Position numbers and translations under genes: made by a program | The notes under the pieces: model-generated | What the model was told of the DNA's origin: nothing | Seen by the model: only the letters and a program-made list of their open reading frames with translations | The model's database searches: none | In this document: one piece after another, positions 1-10,905 of the stretch | How positions within the stretch are numbered: the first letter of the stretch is position 1 | Layout: each line of letters opens with the position of its first letter | NCBI GenBank assembly: GCA_003508835.1 | Contig: PUFA01000077.1 | Location: forward strand, 4,540,001-4,604,000 | Length of the DNA stretch: 64,000 nucleotides | DNA from: Eonycteris spelaea | Taxonomy: Eukaryota > Chordata > Mammalia > Chiroptera > Pteropodidae | Direction of reading: 5' to 3'

Positions 1-2026
1 GTGACGCCTCCTCTGACCAACCCTCGCAGAATCGTGACTCCCTCATCTGCCCTTTGTCATTCCTTTTGTATTCACGTCAAGTCCCGTCTCTTGTAAAACA
101 GTTCCAGGTTATGTTAGTTATGTCCCCTTTCCTGAGCTCTTCCGAGCTCCTTCTGCACATACACAGGAAAAGACTCTTGTGGCGAATGTGTCTAACAGAA
201 CAGTGGAGAAAGAGACTAATCATTGAAACCCTCGAGTGGCAGATGGCATTCCTGTAATTCGGAGAAGTAGCCTCTTAGGAAACAAAACAGGGCTCCACGT
301 GGAGGGAGCTTTTCCTAAAGAACTGACAGCTTCAGTGTCAGATTTAAAATCATCTCAGGATAAGGTCCACACCTAGTCATTTACACGGCTTCTCTCTGAG
401 TTTTTTATTCCCTCTTTCCTGGGTCATATTTTGACTTGAGGGGTAATTGTTGTAGAGACTGCTGGTTGTCTATCGCTGTAAATTCCTCTTCTTTAGTAAT
501 GGAGTTTCAGTTATACACACAGCTACACCGCCAGGTTTCACATTTTCTAGCTATCTTTGCAGCCTGGTGTAGCCAGGTGAATAAGTCATCTAACTGGATG
601 GAAAAGGAAAGTATATGTGCTTTTCCTGTGTTTTATCATTAAAAATTAATGAGTTGGTGCTGCTTTTGCCTCTTCTATTACTTGGGAGATGATGAGAAAT
701 GGGACAGTCACTTTTAGACCTAGAGTAGAAAGTCCACACTGAAAACGGCAAAGCTGGCTTCATCCCGGCTGCTGTTAAGGAGGAATGAACTTGGTGCCTG
801 TGTGAACACTGTATTTTGGGTCTCATGCAACTGAACTTGTTTTCTATAATCAATATAGAAATTGATACTTAGAACTGGGCCACTGCCCTAACAGTTATGA
901 AAAACATATGCCATTGGCTTAGCCTTGGTCTTAGGGGTTGGGCACACGTACTGTAGGCTAGAAAGCCGGTGATCTGTGTTACGCTTTAGTAAAACATTTG
1001 CTAAAACTCTCATCTGCAATACCTAGGAAGGCAGACCATAGGCCAGCAGTCCCTGTCTGGCCAAACTTGTAGAAAAAAGTTATACTGTTTGGGTGCTGGC
1101 TTTTTTTTTTTTTCTTTGCTACATTTAGCAAAATTTTACAAGAGAGAGTTGGAGTTGGGCTAGTTCTTAGGAGTAGTACTGATGAAACCGTTTTCACAAG
1201 GGTGGGGCCTCAAGCGTTGAATGTGTCCCCTCTATGGCGTGTTATTCAGAAGCTAGGATATAACTCAGTGCCAAAGATCGGATAAACAGTGCTGTCTGCC
1301 CACCTGAACCCATTCTTTCAAATTACCTCAAGGTACGTCAAATTAAACTGAGAGAAAGAGAAGTGAGAAGGGGACTTTGGGCTGTGGTTACTTGTCTAAG
1401 GTTAACTGGAAACAAATACGTCAAATACCTCCAAGGATTCTGAGGAAGCAGCACTACCAGAGAGGCCAGAAGCCTGGCAGGCAGCAGCCTGTGGTTCTTC
1501 GATAACTGGGCTCAAGCATGCACAGTCTGTGGTGGCATTGACGCTAGTGTAGAAATGAATGTCCGTAGAATGTGTGCCGTTTCAAAACTATCAATGTAGT
1601 TAACAAAATAGTAAAATAATACTTGTTTTCTCTCTTCCTGCTTTGAAAAACATATCTTCATAATGCCCCAGATGCCCAGGATTCAGAATTTAGAATCCTG
1701 AAACTTATTTGGTGTTCCGTGCCATCGTGCACAGAGTATCCGTCCATGGCCCATAACACGTTCCCCTTCCCTTCCTTGTATCACAGAGCTTTGTAAGCAC
1801 ATGCATATATTCTCCTCCTTATGCTTATATGCAAGATTCATAAACAACCCTCGTGTCTTCTACCATCATAAACAGCTTAAATGCTCAGCAAGTTACCATT
1901 AATGGCATTGGTGTGGCACACTTCTATGTAATGTGCCTCGGGGCAACCTGTTGTACTTGGATTCTTTCTCCTTCCCTCCTCCATGCTACTTCCTTGATGT
2001 TGTTACCATTACAGCTATCATCAGCC
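1..2026. other. No gene or repeat recognised
   Basis: I see no coding exon, RNA gene or confidently nameable repeat in this stretch. Short open frames exist on both strands but lack domains, plausible splice context or codon structure. The only simple-sequence features are a T run near 1101-1113 and an A16 run at 2027-2042 just after it, which leads into an L2 tail. Confidence 0.5.
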
Positions 2027-2044
2027 AAAAAAAAAAAAAAAAGC

Positions 2045-2250
2045 ATTTGTTCTTCAAGGAGCTACTGTGTCACCATTTGTTTATACATCTGTAAAAGCTG
2101 TGAGTTTCTTGAAGACAGAGCTGATGGATGTATTAATGTCAGAATTTTGCAGCATCAATTATCCTGTCTTGCACAGAGTGTTTAGTGAGCATTAGTTGAG
2201 AATACATGAATGAATAAGTGAATGCATGAATGAATTAATGAATGTATCTT
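2045..2250 (+). repeat. L2 LINE 3' end
   Basis: The text follows the 3' end of mammalian L2: a 'gagtttcttgaagacagagc' equivalent of the 'gctccttgagggcaggg' block, then 'cctgtcttgcacagagtg', 'tttagtgagcattagttgag' and a decayed tail of TGAA-type repeats to about 2250. L2 is an ancient CR1-clade LINE shared by mammals. The copy is diverged and has no coding capacity. Confidence 0.7.
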
Positions 2251-4030
2251 CATATTGCTAGGCTCTGTGCAATAAATTGGAAATGTACCAAGATTTCTAG
2301 GGCTTTCTGTCTTAGAGAGACCACACTAAAATTTGGATAACTGGATTAGAGTAGAAGGTTCAGACATGCGTCATCTATGTGAAGACCTGAAAAATGGTCA
2401 GCCCTGTTTATGTTTCAAATTGCCCAGAAATATTTGGTTTTGCTTCACTTCTAGGAAGGGCCAGGTTTGGAGTGAGGTCACATTTTTATCAGCAACAGTT
2501 CACTTAGTATTGCTTATACAAGCCTTCTAAAGCAATGACTAGAGCATATGTTTAGACTTCCCCAAGTGTTTGGGCTAAAGAAACCATCTATATGTTAGTG
2601 CTATGATTCTCAGTAGCTATTCCAGAGGCTTCTAAGGTGAGAGGATCACATTGTATGGTTTAGTAACACTGAAACCATTCTATGCTCCCTTGTTATTTTA
2701 TCTTTGTTCTCTTAGAAAAACTCAGAATGGTACAAAACATATCTTTATTTTCACATTTCCAACATTGCTTCCCTTATGTACATATACTGAAACCATCTGT
2801 CTAAATTGTGGCAAAATCTGCCGGGTCCAGATTGGCCTCATTAGTCATTTGAGAACACATAAACAGAAGGATTATGGAAAAATAAACAGATCTCGGATAG
2901 CTGGGATCCTGGTCTGGGAGGGTTTTTCTCATCAGCATCATCATTGCCAGCCATAAAAAAGGCACAGATTTACACCTTTAAAACACCTGGAGGAGTTTTT
3001 AACCCAGAAAGTAGATAAAAATTTCCAGTGACCCAGTCGATCCTTTATTATTTGACTGAGTTGCTTTAGCTATGAACCAAAGACAAAAGCTGGCCTTTGA
3101 AGAAGCTGGCCAGGTCTTTCAGAGTGAAATTCTGTAAATGCTGTTCCAATAGGAAGGACATATCTAAGGCATGAGGTGAGAGATAATGAGATCGAGTGCC
3201 AAAACAACAACAAAGGAAATGATGTGGGGGATTTTCATCAAAGATAGTGTCTTTCTAAGCTAGTCTCGAGTTCACTTCCCCAAATGTTTGCATATTCCCC
3301 AAGCAGCCACCTCTTCCCTATAAATAGCAGTAGTTTAATTGTGAAATTGAATTGTAAAAAATATTTACTGTACAAGTGAATCTCTGCCACAGTAGGAATT
3401 CTCTTCATCTTTTTTTTTTTTTTTTTTTTTTCCGGGAACTAACAGAGCCCAGGAGACTAATAGAATCAAAGGAGATGTTCTGGTAAGTAAAGGAGAAGAC
3501 CGCTACATACATCAAATGCGAAGGCATTTCCTCCTCAGTCCCTAACAAAAACAGTGACAAAAAATTTTCTATAACCAGAGTTCTGCCATGTCCTACATTC
3601 CATTATTTGAGACATTCTTCTTTTTGTTTGGAAAGGTTTTATTAGGGCATGCTAAATTGTAGTGTGTTTGAATCTCAGTGACATAATGCAGTACAAGTTT
3701 ATTTCTCATTCATGTCAAAATGCAACGAAAATCAGGTGTTTTTTCTTAAAAAAAAAACAAAACAAAACAAAAAACAGGAAAAACAGAACCCGAAAGAGCT
3801 CAGTGCTCCGTCCAGTGTGTGGTGTTGCTCTCTTCAGCACATTCTGTCCCTGAATGACAGCCACAGTGCTACTAGCTGCATGTGGAGGTGCCAGGAACCC
3901 AAGCACCAGGACTTAGGCTGCCTCCAGGGAGCCTGGGAATATAGTCCCACCTCACGTCCAGTTTCTGGCATGAGACTGGTAAGCATCTGCTGTGATAGTT
4001 GGTTTCTGTCACAAAGACAGTTGGGTTTAT
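2251..4030. other. Unassigned interval
   Basis: No exon or nameable repeat was recognised, apart from a C2H2-like codon stretch at 2798-2863 (listed separately), a T22 run at 3410-3431 and an A/C-rich low-complexity patch around 3748-3785. The longest open frame (3712-4158) begins in that patch and has no recognisable domain. Confidence 0.45.
2798..2863 (+). pseudogene. Relic C2H2 zinc-finger-like coding stretch
   Basis: Read in the frame opened at 2651, this encodes CLNCGKICR then IGLISHLRTHK, giving the spacing C-x2-C-x12-H-x3-H of a classical C2H2 finger. Only one finger is visible. The residues before and after it (frame 2651-2956) look non-coding, with no linker and no second finger. 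A 'RIGLxSHxRxH'-type finger is also known at the C-terminus of some LINE proteins, so a transposon relic is at least as likely as a fragment of a host gene. The spacing is seen directly; the origin is inference. Confidence 0.4.
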
Positions 4031-4034
4031 GGGA

Positions 4035-4518
4035 GATTGAAAACATAGCCGTAATATTTTCCAGCCCTTTCCATTACAAGGGGAAGGCTATAACCCTGCC
4101 TACTCCTTCAACCCAGTCTAGCCCAGATATGTTGCTTTTACCAATACAATGTGGTTGAAGTGACATCTGCCAATTCCAGAGTTGAGCTCTCTAGAGGCTT
4201 TGAAGCTTCTTTGTCCTCTTAGAGTGCTGTCCCAGGACTTCCATGTAGGGAAGGAAGCAAGCTGTAGTCTCCTGGATGAGGCTACACGCAGGAAAATTAA
4301 AGTCTCTTCAGCCAGCAACATGCATCAATTATGATACATGGGTGAGGCCAGTTTGGACCATCAAGCCCAATGGACTCTTCTTATGAAGGCAACTGCATGA
4401 TTGAGACAGATGAAGTTAGAATAAGAATTGCACGGTTAACAAATAGAATTGTGATAATCTGTCGTTTCAAGTCATTGAGTTTGGGGTGATTTGTTATGCA
4501 GCAGTAGATAACCAGTAC
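4035..4518 (+). mobile_element. MLT1-type MaLR LTR (MLT1J/K/L-like)
   Basis: The order of blocks matches the older MLT1 LTRs: 'aatacaatgtggttgaagtg', a middle section with 'gaggctttgaagcttct', 'gggtgaggcca', and a 3' end with 'gtttcaagtcattgagtttg', 'gggtgatttgttatgcagca' and 'gtagataaccagtaca'. MLT1 elements are non-autonomous ERVL-MaLR retrotransposons that predate the eutherian radiation. No internal region is attached, so this is read as a solo LTR. No target duplication could be verified. Confidence 0.7.
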
Positions 4519-5280
4519 AATACAAGTTTAAGAATTTTCAGAATAAAAAGGTAGAGTCCATCTTTGCAAACCTACAGTTAGTAGCTTATAAAGGGGTGAG
4601 TTTATCCCGGCTTTTAAAACCCTACTGCTGAATGAGCAAGGCTTAATAGAAATGTGGCATTGGCTAGAATCCTGGACGAGGCAGGGGAGTGAGATGGGCA
4701 GGTGGTGGTGGTGACGGTGATAAGTGTTAACAAAGAAACAGAGAATTCCAAATAGCCACTCCACCCAGTTCACAAATTGTTCCTGGTTTATGATTTGGAA
4801 ATATGAATTAGAAAAACTTGAGTAATGAAGGTAGCATTCTTGGCCTGGGAAGACATTTCGATTAAATGTCCTTTGGAAACTTTTTGATTTTTGCTATACT
4901 GGAATATGTTCCTTTTCTAAATATGTTTTTTTGCTTTAATATCTATTATTTTTTGCTCATTATATTTATATGTTATAGTTTTCCTACATTTTAATTTTTT
5001 AAAATATTTCTTTTATGGCTTCATGATTTAAAACATTTCATCTCAACATTTCATCAAAATTTGGTGAAAACTTTTTGTGACCTCGTTCACATTTAATTTT
5101 TGTGACTATATCTGGGTGAAAACAGATCTATGTTTAATCGAGTAAAAAAAAAAAGAAAAATGCATATCCGTCAAGTAATGTTTATTGTTATCCTGATTTT
5201 TTTCTTTTTCTTTTTTTTTGTTGGTTTTTGTGAATGTTAAAAGTTTCTTCATTTGGCTATAGATTTGAAATGTTCTAAAA
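4519..5280. other. AT-rich, nothing recognised
   Basis: This is AT-rich sequence with several T and A runs, including an A-rich patch near 5144-5160 and a T-rich patch near 5199-5230. No gene, RNA or repeat family could be supported. Confidence 0.4.
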
Positions 5281-5332
5281 TTATATATACATATATGTGT
5301 ATACACACACACACACATACATATATATGTGT
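5281..5332. repeat. TA/CA/TG compound microsatellite
   Basis: An alternating AT/AC/GT run, including (CA)6 near 5305-5316 flanked by TATA-type repeats on both sides. It lies immediately left of the perfect palindrome, so the whole block is strongly prone to forming secondary structure. Confidence 0.85.
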
Positions 5333-5334
5333 AC

Positions 5335-5404
5335 TTAGTCATGGAGTACCTCGACATATAACTATAAATATTTATAGTTATATGTCGAGGTACTCCATGA
5401 CTAA
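5335..5404. repeat. Perfect 70-bp palindrome (35-bp arms, no spacer)
   Basis: Positions pair about the axis between 5369 and 5370. I checked all 35 base pairs from 5335/5404 inward and found no mismatch and no loop bases. The outer bases read ttagtcatgg on the left and ccatgactaa on the right; the centre is aactataaat|atttatagtt. Partial pairing, with G-T type matches, continues a few bases further out. TA dinucleotides at 5336-5337 and 5402-5403 would fit a TA target duplication around a 64-bp inverted-repeat unit, but no mariner family is recognised. Either strand could fold into a near-perfect hairpin. Confidence 0.95.
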
Positions 5405-5774
5405 AAATATATCAGTTCACGACTTACAGTATCATCATCTTTGGAGTTTGTAGCTTTCATACATTTTCTTTTTAACAAATCCTCTTTGCCCAAGTTGAAA
5501 GATTTAATTTGCTGTTAATATTAATATACCTATTTTCTTTCTCTTCTCACATTATATTAGAAAGTCTTTTCAATTCATTTACTTTCAATCTTTCCATGTC
5601 ATGCTGTATTTGGAACTTCTCCTGTGAACAGCATATAATCATATTGTTTTTTCTCTTAACTTTGGTCTTGGTAATGCAGTAAAAACTTGATCTTGCAATT
5701 GCCTTTGTTCTCAGGTTTTGAAGGCGGAAGAGCCAAATGCCCATCTCATTGTTATTCCCAGCATCCCTGATCTG
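5405..5774. other. Nothing recognised
   Basis: AT-rich flank of the palindrome. No repeat family or coding signal could be supported. Confidence 0.4.
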
Positions 5775-6290
5775 GGTTCAGTTACGTGATTGTGTCTGTC
5801 TTAGGTTTGATCACCCCAGAAGTCAGCTGTCAGAAAAAGATGTAATTATGTATTGTTTATTTGGGGGGTGAGTCCATAACGCACTAGGAGGTGAATAAGG
5901 AGTGATACAGGGAAGGGAAGACAGCCAATAATGGTGTATCATTGAGCCTTTCATTAGTGGATGTCTAGGTCTTAATTCTACTGCAGAACTCTTGTGGATG
6001 CAGTAGACCAGACCTCAGAGCCATCCCAGCTGAGAGGGGGTATTTATTCACCAAATCCCATCAATTGCCGACAGAGGACTTCCAGGGGGTGGGGAGGGCA
6101 TCTCACCGCCTCAGTCCTTCTGGTCTACCTTGCGCACAGGCTGTGTGGGTACCCGTGAAGGGAGAAAGCCTCAGTGCTCCTGTTTGGAATAGCCCCTAGA
6201 GTGCGAGGGTCTTGGCGTTTGGGCGGAGTACAGCACTGACATCTGAACTCATCGTCAGTATCTGAACATTCCGAGCATTACTATCTGAAT
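5775..6290. mobile_element. Possible old LTR-like repeat
   Basis: A GC-richer block inside AT-rich DNA contains 'tttatttggggggtgagtcc', 'gagtgatacagggaaggga' and a later G/C-rich section, a texture typical of ERVL-type solo LTRs. A similar arrangement occurs at 48845-49340. I could not place it in a named family, and no LTR termini (TG...CA) or target duplication were established. Confidence 0.25.
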
Positions 6291-7534
6291 ATATGATGTT
6301 GCAATGTCAAATAAGGAATCAAGCTAGATGTAGTTTGCAGTGAAAAATTACCTTAAGTGTTCTACTTGCTGAAATTCTAGGTCTACTGAAATATAGATGT
6401 CTATTCATTAATGTAAATCTACAGGGCTCATTTCGAAATATGTTAATTTTATGTTCAAAAATAACTTAAAAATAATTTTTGAAAGTACAAAAATTGGCAT
6501 TTAATATAAACCTGGAAAGTATTTTGGTTAGATAACTTGGAAAAACACATTCATTTTGAGTCAAAAATGTATGTACAGTTTAAATTATGCAAAACCAAAT
6601 AACATGTTATAAATTAATCCAAACTTTGTAAAATCATCAGGTGTGTTAGTGCCTTCAGTGTTAAACAATGAACTGCTTAGAACTTCGTTTAATTTTTAGT
6701 CACTTAATTTCATGTATGGATTTTTTAATGTAAAAGAATATTTGGGAATTATTTACCACTAAAAAAGACAATATCAGCTTAACTATCTTAAAATTTTAAA
6801 TTGGAAAGACCTTGAACTTATTCCTAAAACATTGAGGATATATTGATATCTCTTCAATATATACATAGAAAGCTAGATAGATATCTGTTTCCATCTTTGA
6901 TCCAGACATAATAAAAACTTCAAGGACAGGAAGAAAAAAGATCTTTATTTCTTGAAATTCTAACAGTCCATCGAAATATAAATGTATATTCAACTGTAGA
7001 AGAAAACACATTTTGTTCCCTTGACTCAAACTATAAAACAACCGACTTTACAAGAATGCTTTTAGAAGAAGATTTCTTATTGTTTTGAGTCTTTGGGGGC
7101 TTTATTTTGGTTGTGATGGAGAGGAAAAAGCTTAATAACTTTGTGGCAACTTACCATTAGCAGCACTCTGTACCTCAGAGCCAGCCAACGCCAGCCAAAC
7201 GGCTCCCCTGCCAACTGAGAGTAAGCTGCTATTATGTTTCGTTAACGTGTAGTTCAGTAATCATGGGTGCAATCAGACAGCTGACAGGGCTGAGAAGTCA
7301 TTGTTCCTGTACTATAATGTTGAATCCATAAAACTTGGCCACCACGCAGTTTAAAATAATCAGATAATAACGATGACAATGATTAATCTAAATAAAATTT
7401 CAGATGTATTTCTGGAATCCCGAGTTTCCTTCCCACGTTGGTGATTCAGCTCGAGTTAGGCTGAGGTCCAAAACTGATTTTAACTCTTTGCCCTTTTGTG
7501 CTCCGCCACGAAGCATGTTTCACACACCTCTGCT
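6291..7534. other. AT-rich, nothing recognised
   Basis: Strongly AT-rich from about 6300 to 7100, then of average composition. No exon, RNA gene or repeat family could be supported. Confidence 0.4.
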
Positions 7535-7553
7535 CTGTGTGTGTGTGTGTGTG

Positions 7554-7597
<44 letters not shown>
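7535..7597. repeat. (GT)n microsatellite
   Basis: Near-pure TG/GT dinucleotide array of about 60 bases, interrupted once by GGGG near 7552-7556. The long Cys/Val and His/Thr open frames overlapping it on either strand are artefacts of the repeat. Confidence 0.97.
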
Positions 7598-7598
<1 letters not shown>

Positions 7599-7599
7599 C

Positions 7600-8056
7600 G
7601 GGCTGCAACAAGCATTTATTCTCATGGTGCCTGTTGGGGACCGCAGGTTTAACTGATGTGGCTCCACCTCACCCAGGCCAAAGCATTAACTCTGATGTGG
7701 GACTTGTAGCCTCTTGTTCTTGTCCTCATAGTTCTGAAGCCTACAGTTCAAGATCAAGGTGGTGGTAGGTTTGATTTCTTCCGAGGCCTCTCTTGGCTTG
7801 CAGCTGACCACCTGCTCACTGTGTCCTCTCATGGCCTCTGCTCTGTGAGCACATACCCACAAAGAATGTCTCTGTGTGTCTCCAAATGCCCTCTTCTTAT
7901 GAAGATACCAGTCAGAATGGATTAGAGCCCGCCTTAGCCTCATTTTTACTTTATTACCTCTTTAAGGTCCCTGTCTCTGATACAGTCACATTCCGAGGTA
8001 CTAGGGGTTAGAGCTTCAATGTATAAATTTTGGGGGGAACAGTTCAGTCCATAACA
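7600..8056 (-). mobile_element. MLT1-type MaLR LTR
   Basis: The plus strand reads as the reverse complement of an MLT1 LTR: 'tcatagttctgaagcctaca', 'gttcaagatcaagg', 'cttggcttgcagctgaccac', 'cttcttatgaagatacc', 'gagcttcaatgtataaattt' and finally 'cagtccataaca', the 5' LTR end (tgttatgg) at 8056. The part from about 7600 to 7720 is a less certain match and may include an insertion. No internal region is seen. Confidence 0.75.
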
Positions 8057-8607
8057 CTCTTACAGTTTTCTCTTGGACATGGCAGAGGTCACATCTGCTC
8101 TAATACTATCAGTAAGAACAGGTCACATGATAAAGTTTGGGGATATAATTCTTTGAAAGGGAACAGGGAGTGAATAATTGGGAATAAAATCTAGTTCATA
8201 TGAGAATTGATATGTTTATACTTTGCCACTCTGGGCTTGTACAATTTATTTAAGCAGGTGTATTTTACATCACTAAGAGTTATACTGCAATACTGCTTCT
8301 ATGGGTTTTCAACCTACGGGGATAACAGGCTGTTTTAAGATAACTAAATACTGATATTTTTGTTGTTTTATCATTATTTTTATACTTAAAATTTTGTATA
8401 CTGAATCATTTATCTTGAGATCCAACTAGAGTTGTGTATTGATTTAAAATTTTGAATCAAATTTATCTGTCTTATCTATCTAATCTATCAATCATCTATC
8501 TACACTTCTTTCAAAAGAATTCTCACTCATACCCCTCTTATTTAAATGTTCGTAAGGTGTATTTTTGGTGTTTTAATTATCCTTTCCATAAATATGCTTG
8601 AGGTTTA
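8057..8607. other. Inter-LTR interval with TCTA-rich patch
   Basis: This 550-bp stretch separates two MLT1 LTRs of the same orientation. It contains a decayed TCTA/ATCT patch near 8467-8503. I recognise no MaLR internal sequence, so nothing here shows that the two LTRs belong to a single provirus. Confidence 0.4.
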
Positions 8608-9037
8608 TATTAGTCTGCATAGGCTGACAAAAAATAATAGTGCAGACTTGGTGGCTTAAACAATAGATTTATTTTCCCATAGTTCTAGAGGCTAGAAGTC
8701 CAAGGTCAAGGTTCTGGCTTATTCAGTTTCCATGAGATCTCTCTTCCTGGCCTGCGGACTGGCCAGCAACATTTCGACTATGTACTCACATGGCTGTTTC
8801 TCATTGTCTGTCTGTGTTTGAGAGTGCAAGGGGCAGCGAGGGGCATGTAGGGGCAGCTGGCTCTCTGATGTCTCTTCTTTAAGGACACTGATTCTGTAGG
8901 ATCAGGGCCCCATTTTTATGACCTCATTTAAGCTTAATTACCGTCTTGGAGGCTCCCATTTTCAAATATAGCCACACTGGCGGGTCAGAGATTTAATATA
9001 TGGATTGGAGTGAGAGGGAAACAAATATTCATAATAG
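8608..9037 (-). mobile_element. MLT1-type MaLR LTR, possible 5-bp target duplication
   Basis: The plus strand begins 'tattagtctgcataggctga', the reverse complement of an MLT1 3' end, then 'gtggcttaaacaatagattt', 'tagttctagaggctagaagt', 'tctcttcctggcctgcggac', 'tttaaggacactgatt' and 'tttttatgacctcattt'. GTTTA at 8603-8607 and again at 9039-9043 could be the 5-bp duplication expected for an ERVL-class insertion. The terminal base next to the right copy is mutated. Confidence 0.8.
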
Positions 9038-9570
9038 GGTTTAACATCTTTTCCTTTGTTTATTAGTCATTTGTATTTAGCTCAAAGCTTCTTGGCCAAG
9101 TAATCACGTGTGGGAAATATGAAAGGAAATAAGAGGAGGAGGCACTGGGAGGATTAGTGGGTGGCAGAAGAGGGGAGAGATTCCCTGGCCTAATTCTTAG
9201 TCCTTTCCCTACAGCCTGATCACTTTCATTCATTAGGGGCTAGAACACCCCTTTGCTCTTCTGAGATCAGCTTCATTCTTTTAAAGGCTGATTCTTCCTT
9301 CTCCTTGGATCATTTATTATTTTACTTTGAAATTTCTTCTCCAGTCATTCTGCATGAAAAGATCCAAGGAGAAATGAAAGAATATCCTTACGTGTAGGTT
9401 GGTCCTATTTCAGTTGGAACATATCCGAAGGCAGAGTATGAATGATGACCGTATCTCATGTATTTTAAAATAACCTGTAGGCATTCAATCAGTTGCAATG
9501 CAACAGCAACTCTGATGTGTTTAATGCCTGGCATCTCGTGTGCGTTTCAGCAAAATATTTCAAATTTAAG
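9038..9570. other. Nothing recognised
   Basis: Between the second MLT1 LTR and the TA tract I see no gene or nameable repeat. Confidence 0.4.
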
Positions 9571-9615
<45 letters not shown>

Positions 9616-9628
9616 ATATATATATATT
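9571..9628. repeat. (TA)n microsatellite
   Basis: TA/AT dinucleotide array interrupted by TTTTA near its left end and by one TTA. Such tracts unwind and extrude easily. It is overlapped by a meaningless Ile/Tyr open frame. Confidence 0.97.
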
Positions 9629-10174
9629 ACCAGCACAGTGAATGATATTAAGATTCACTGGACAGTCACCCTTTCCCACATTATATCTATCTAGTCTCCC
9701 AGTGACAATCTGATGGCCGCCAACCCCCTGCCTCTACCACAGTTGCACAGTGGTCATCTCATATGTGCTCCTGCTTAGGCGACAGTGTCTTTGGGATGCA
9801 GATCAGTGAGTGCCAGCTCTGAGTTGCAGGGTAGGTGTCTACGTACTTTGACTAAGTCACGCCAGCTTACGTCCACAGTGGCTGCTCCTGTCTTTCACTT
9901 TCGCTAGCAGGGCTCAAGGACCCCCAAGTCCCCATCATGCTGTGGCTGGCATTAGTCAGCTTTCTAATTTTTGTTAGTCTTCTACGTGTCTGCCTATTGT
10001 CAGAAATTCACTGTTCTTTAGGGAGAGAGTTTCAAGAGCATAGAGCAAAAGGAAAGTACAAGCGTGGCACAGTGCTGTGGTTTGACTATATATTTATCTC
10101 AGAAATAAAACTTTGAAGTAAGCAGATGGTCATATGGCTGAACATTAATAAATTTATTTGAATTGATAACTAAA

Positions 10175-10180
<6 letters not shown>
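9629..10180. other. Nothing recognised
   Basis: Average composition to about 10 kb, then AT-rich. No coding or repeat call could be supported. Confidence 0.4.

Positions 10181-10212
<32 letters not shown>
10181..10212. repeat. Poly(T) run, 32 nt
   Basis: An uninterrupted run of 32 T. It is the kind of tract left by the A tail of a minus-strand retroinsertion, but the sequence to its right (10213-10500) matches no SINE, LINE or processed gene that I recognise, and I found no convincing target duplication. Confidence 0.9.
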
Positions 10213-10215
<3 letters not shown>

Positions 10216-10509
10216 GAAAAGTCTGAGATCGACAAATTTGTTAGGTAGTGAGGACTGACTTTGCCAGTTGGGTTACATAGAGGACAGTTCCCGTAAACTA
10301 ATTGGGTTCAATTGTAGTGCCAAGGTTTGGAGGAAAATGTATGTAAGCCACATGGTAAGACAAAATTTTTTACTAAAAATTAATATCATTGAAAGTACAT
10401 TGAAAATAGAAATATTTTGATTTCCTCCAACTTCTCTGAGGATATTGGATTAAACGAGGTGCTGCTATAGGTAAAAGACCAAGTGTCATTTAAGAGGACA
10501 TGGTAAACA

Positions 10510-10905
10510 TTTTTGGTATATTTCCCAGAAACCGAAAAAGTAAATGGCTTTCATTACTGGATAACAAATCACTTCACAGGTTGGGTGGTTTCCAGTTCTT
10601 GGCTTTCAACAAAATTGAAGGAGGAAATAATTAAGTTGTCAGTTGAGCGACTATTAAAAGTAATTTTACGTGATAGATCACTATATAAATTTTGGTATCT
10701 AACGAGGAGAAAATTCAAAGAAATGAGTGATATTGCAAATGAAAAGTTATTACATCTCATTCACTTATTGTAAGACAAATTTCCTCAGAGTTTACATCTA
10801 TAAAAATGAGAAATAAAAATAGATGTGATACTGAAAACTGTCTTATCCTTGGACACATGAACTAATTGCAAAAACAAATAATCTCTTTAAAAGATAAACT
10901 TCTAA
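10510..10905 (+). pseudogene. hAT-Charlie-type transposase C-terminal relic
   Basis: The frame from 10513 gives YWITNHFTGW, then LKEEIIKLSVERLLKV, then RSLYKFWYLTRRKF and LLHLIHLL. This is the arrangement seen in Charlie/ZBED-like hAT transposases shortly before the conserved 'TTYLCExGFSA' block (W-x-NPF, E-L-I-L, LK, slFW-x-eYP, a-LLPF). In another frame the DNA just downstream (about 10788-10850) reads SEFTSIKMRNKNR, matching the 'SAxTSIKxKYRNRL' segment that follows in the family. The order is correct across a frameshift. The key Cys/Glu motif is degraded, so this is a dead remnant and not a gene. Family assignment rests on remembered motif order. Confidence 0.7.

Noticed and set aside
2180..2250. 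TGAA-type short repeats considered as a CRISPR-like or satellite array
   Set aside because: They are the decayed tail of an L2 element. There are no regularly spaced unique spacers, and CRISPR is not expected in a mammalian genome.
5253..5453. Similar short frames on both strands across the palindrome
   Set aside because: Identical peptides on both strands are a necessary consequence of the perfect inverted repeat, not evidence of coding.
7404..7768. Several 70-90 codon frames with Cys-Val or Thr-His repeats
   Set aside because: Translation of the GT microsatellite.
10181..10500. Possible minus-strand SINE marked by the T32 run
   Set aside because: No SINE or processed-gene body and no target duplication could be found to the right of the run, so only the homopolymer is annotated.
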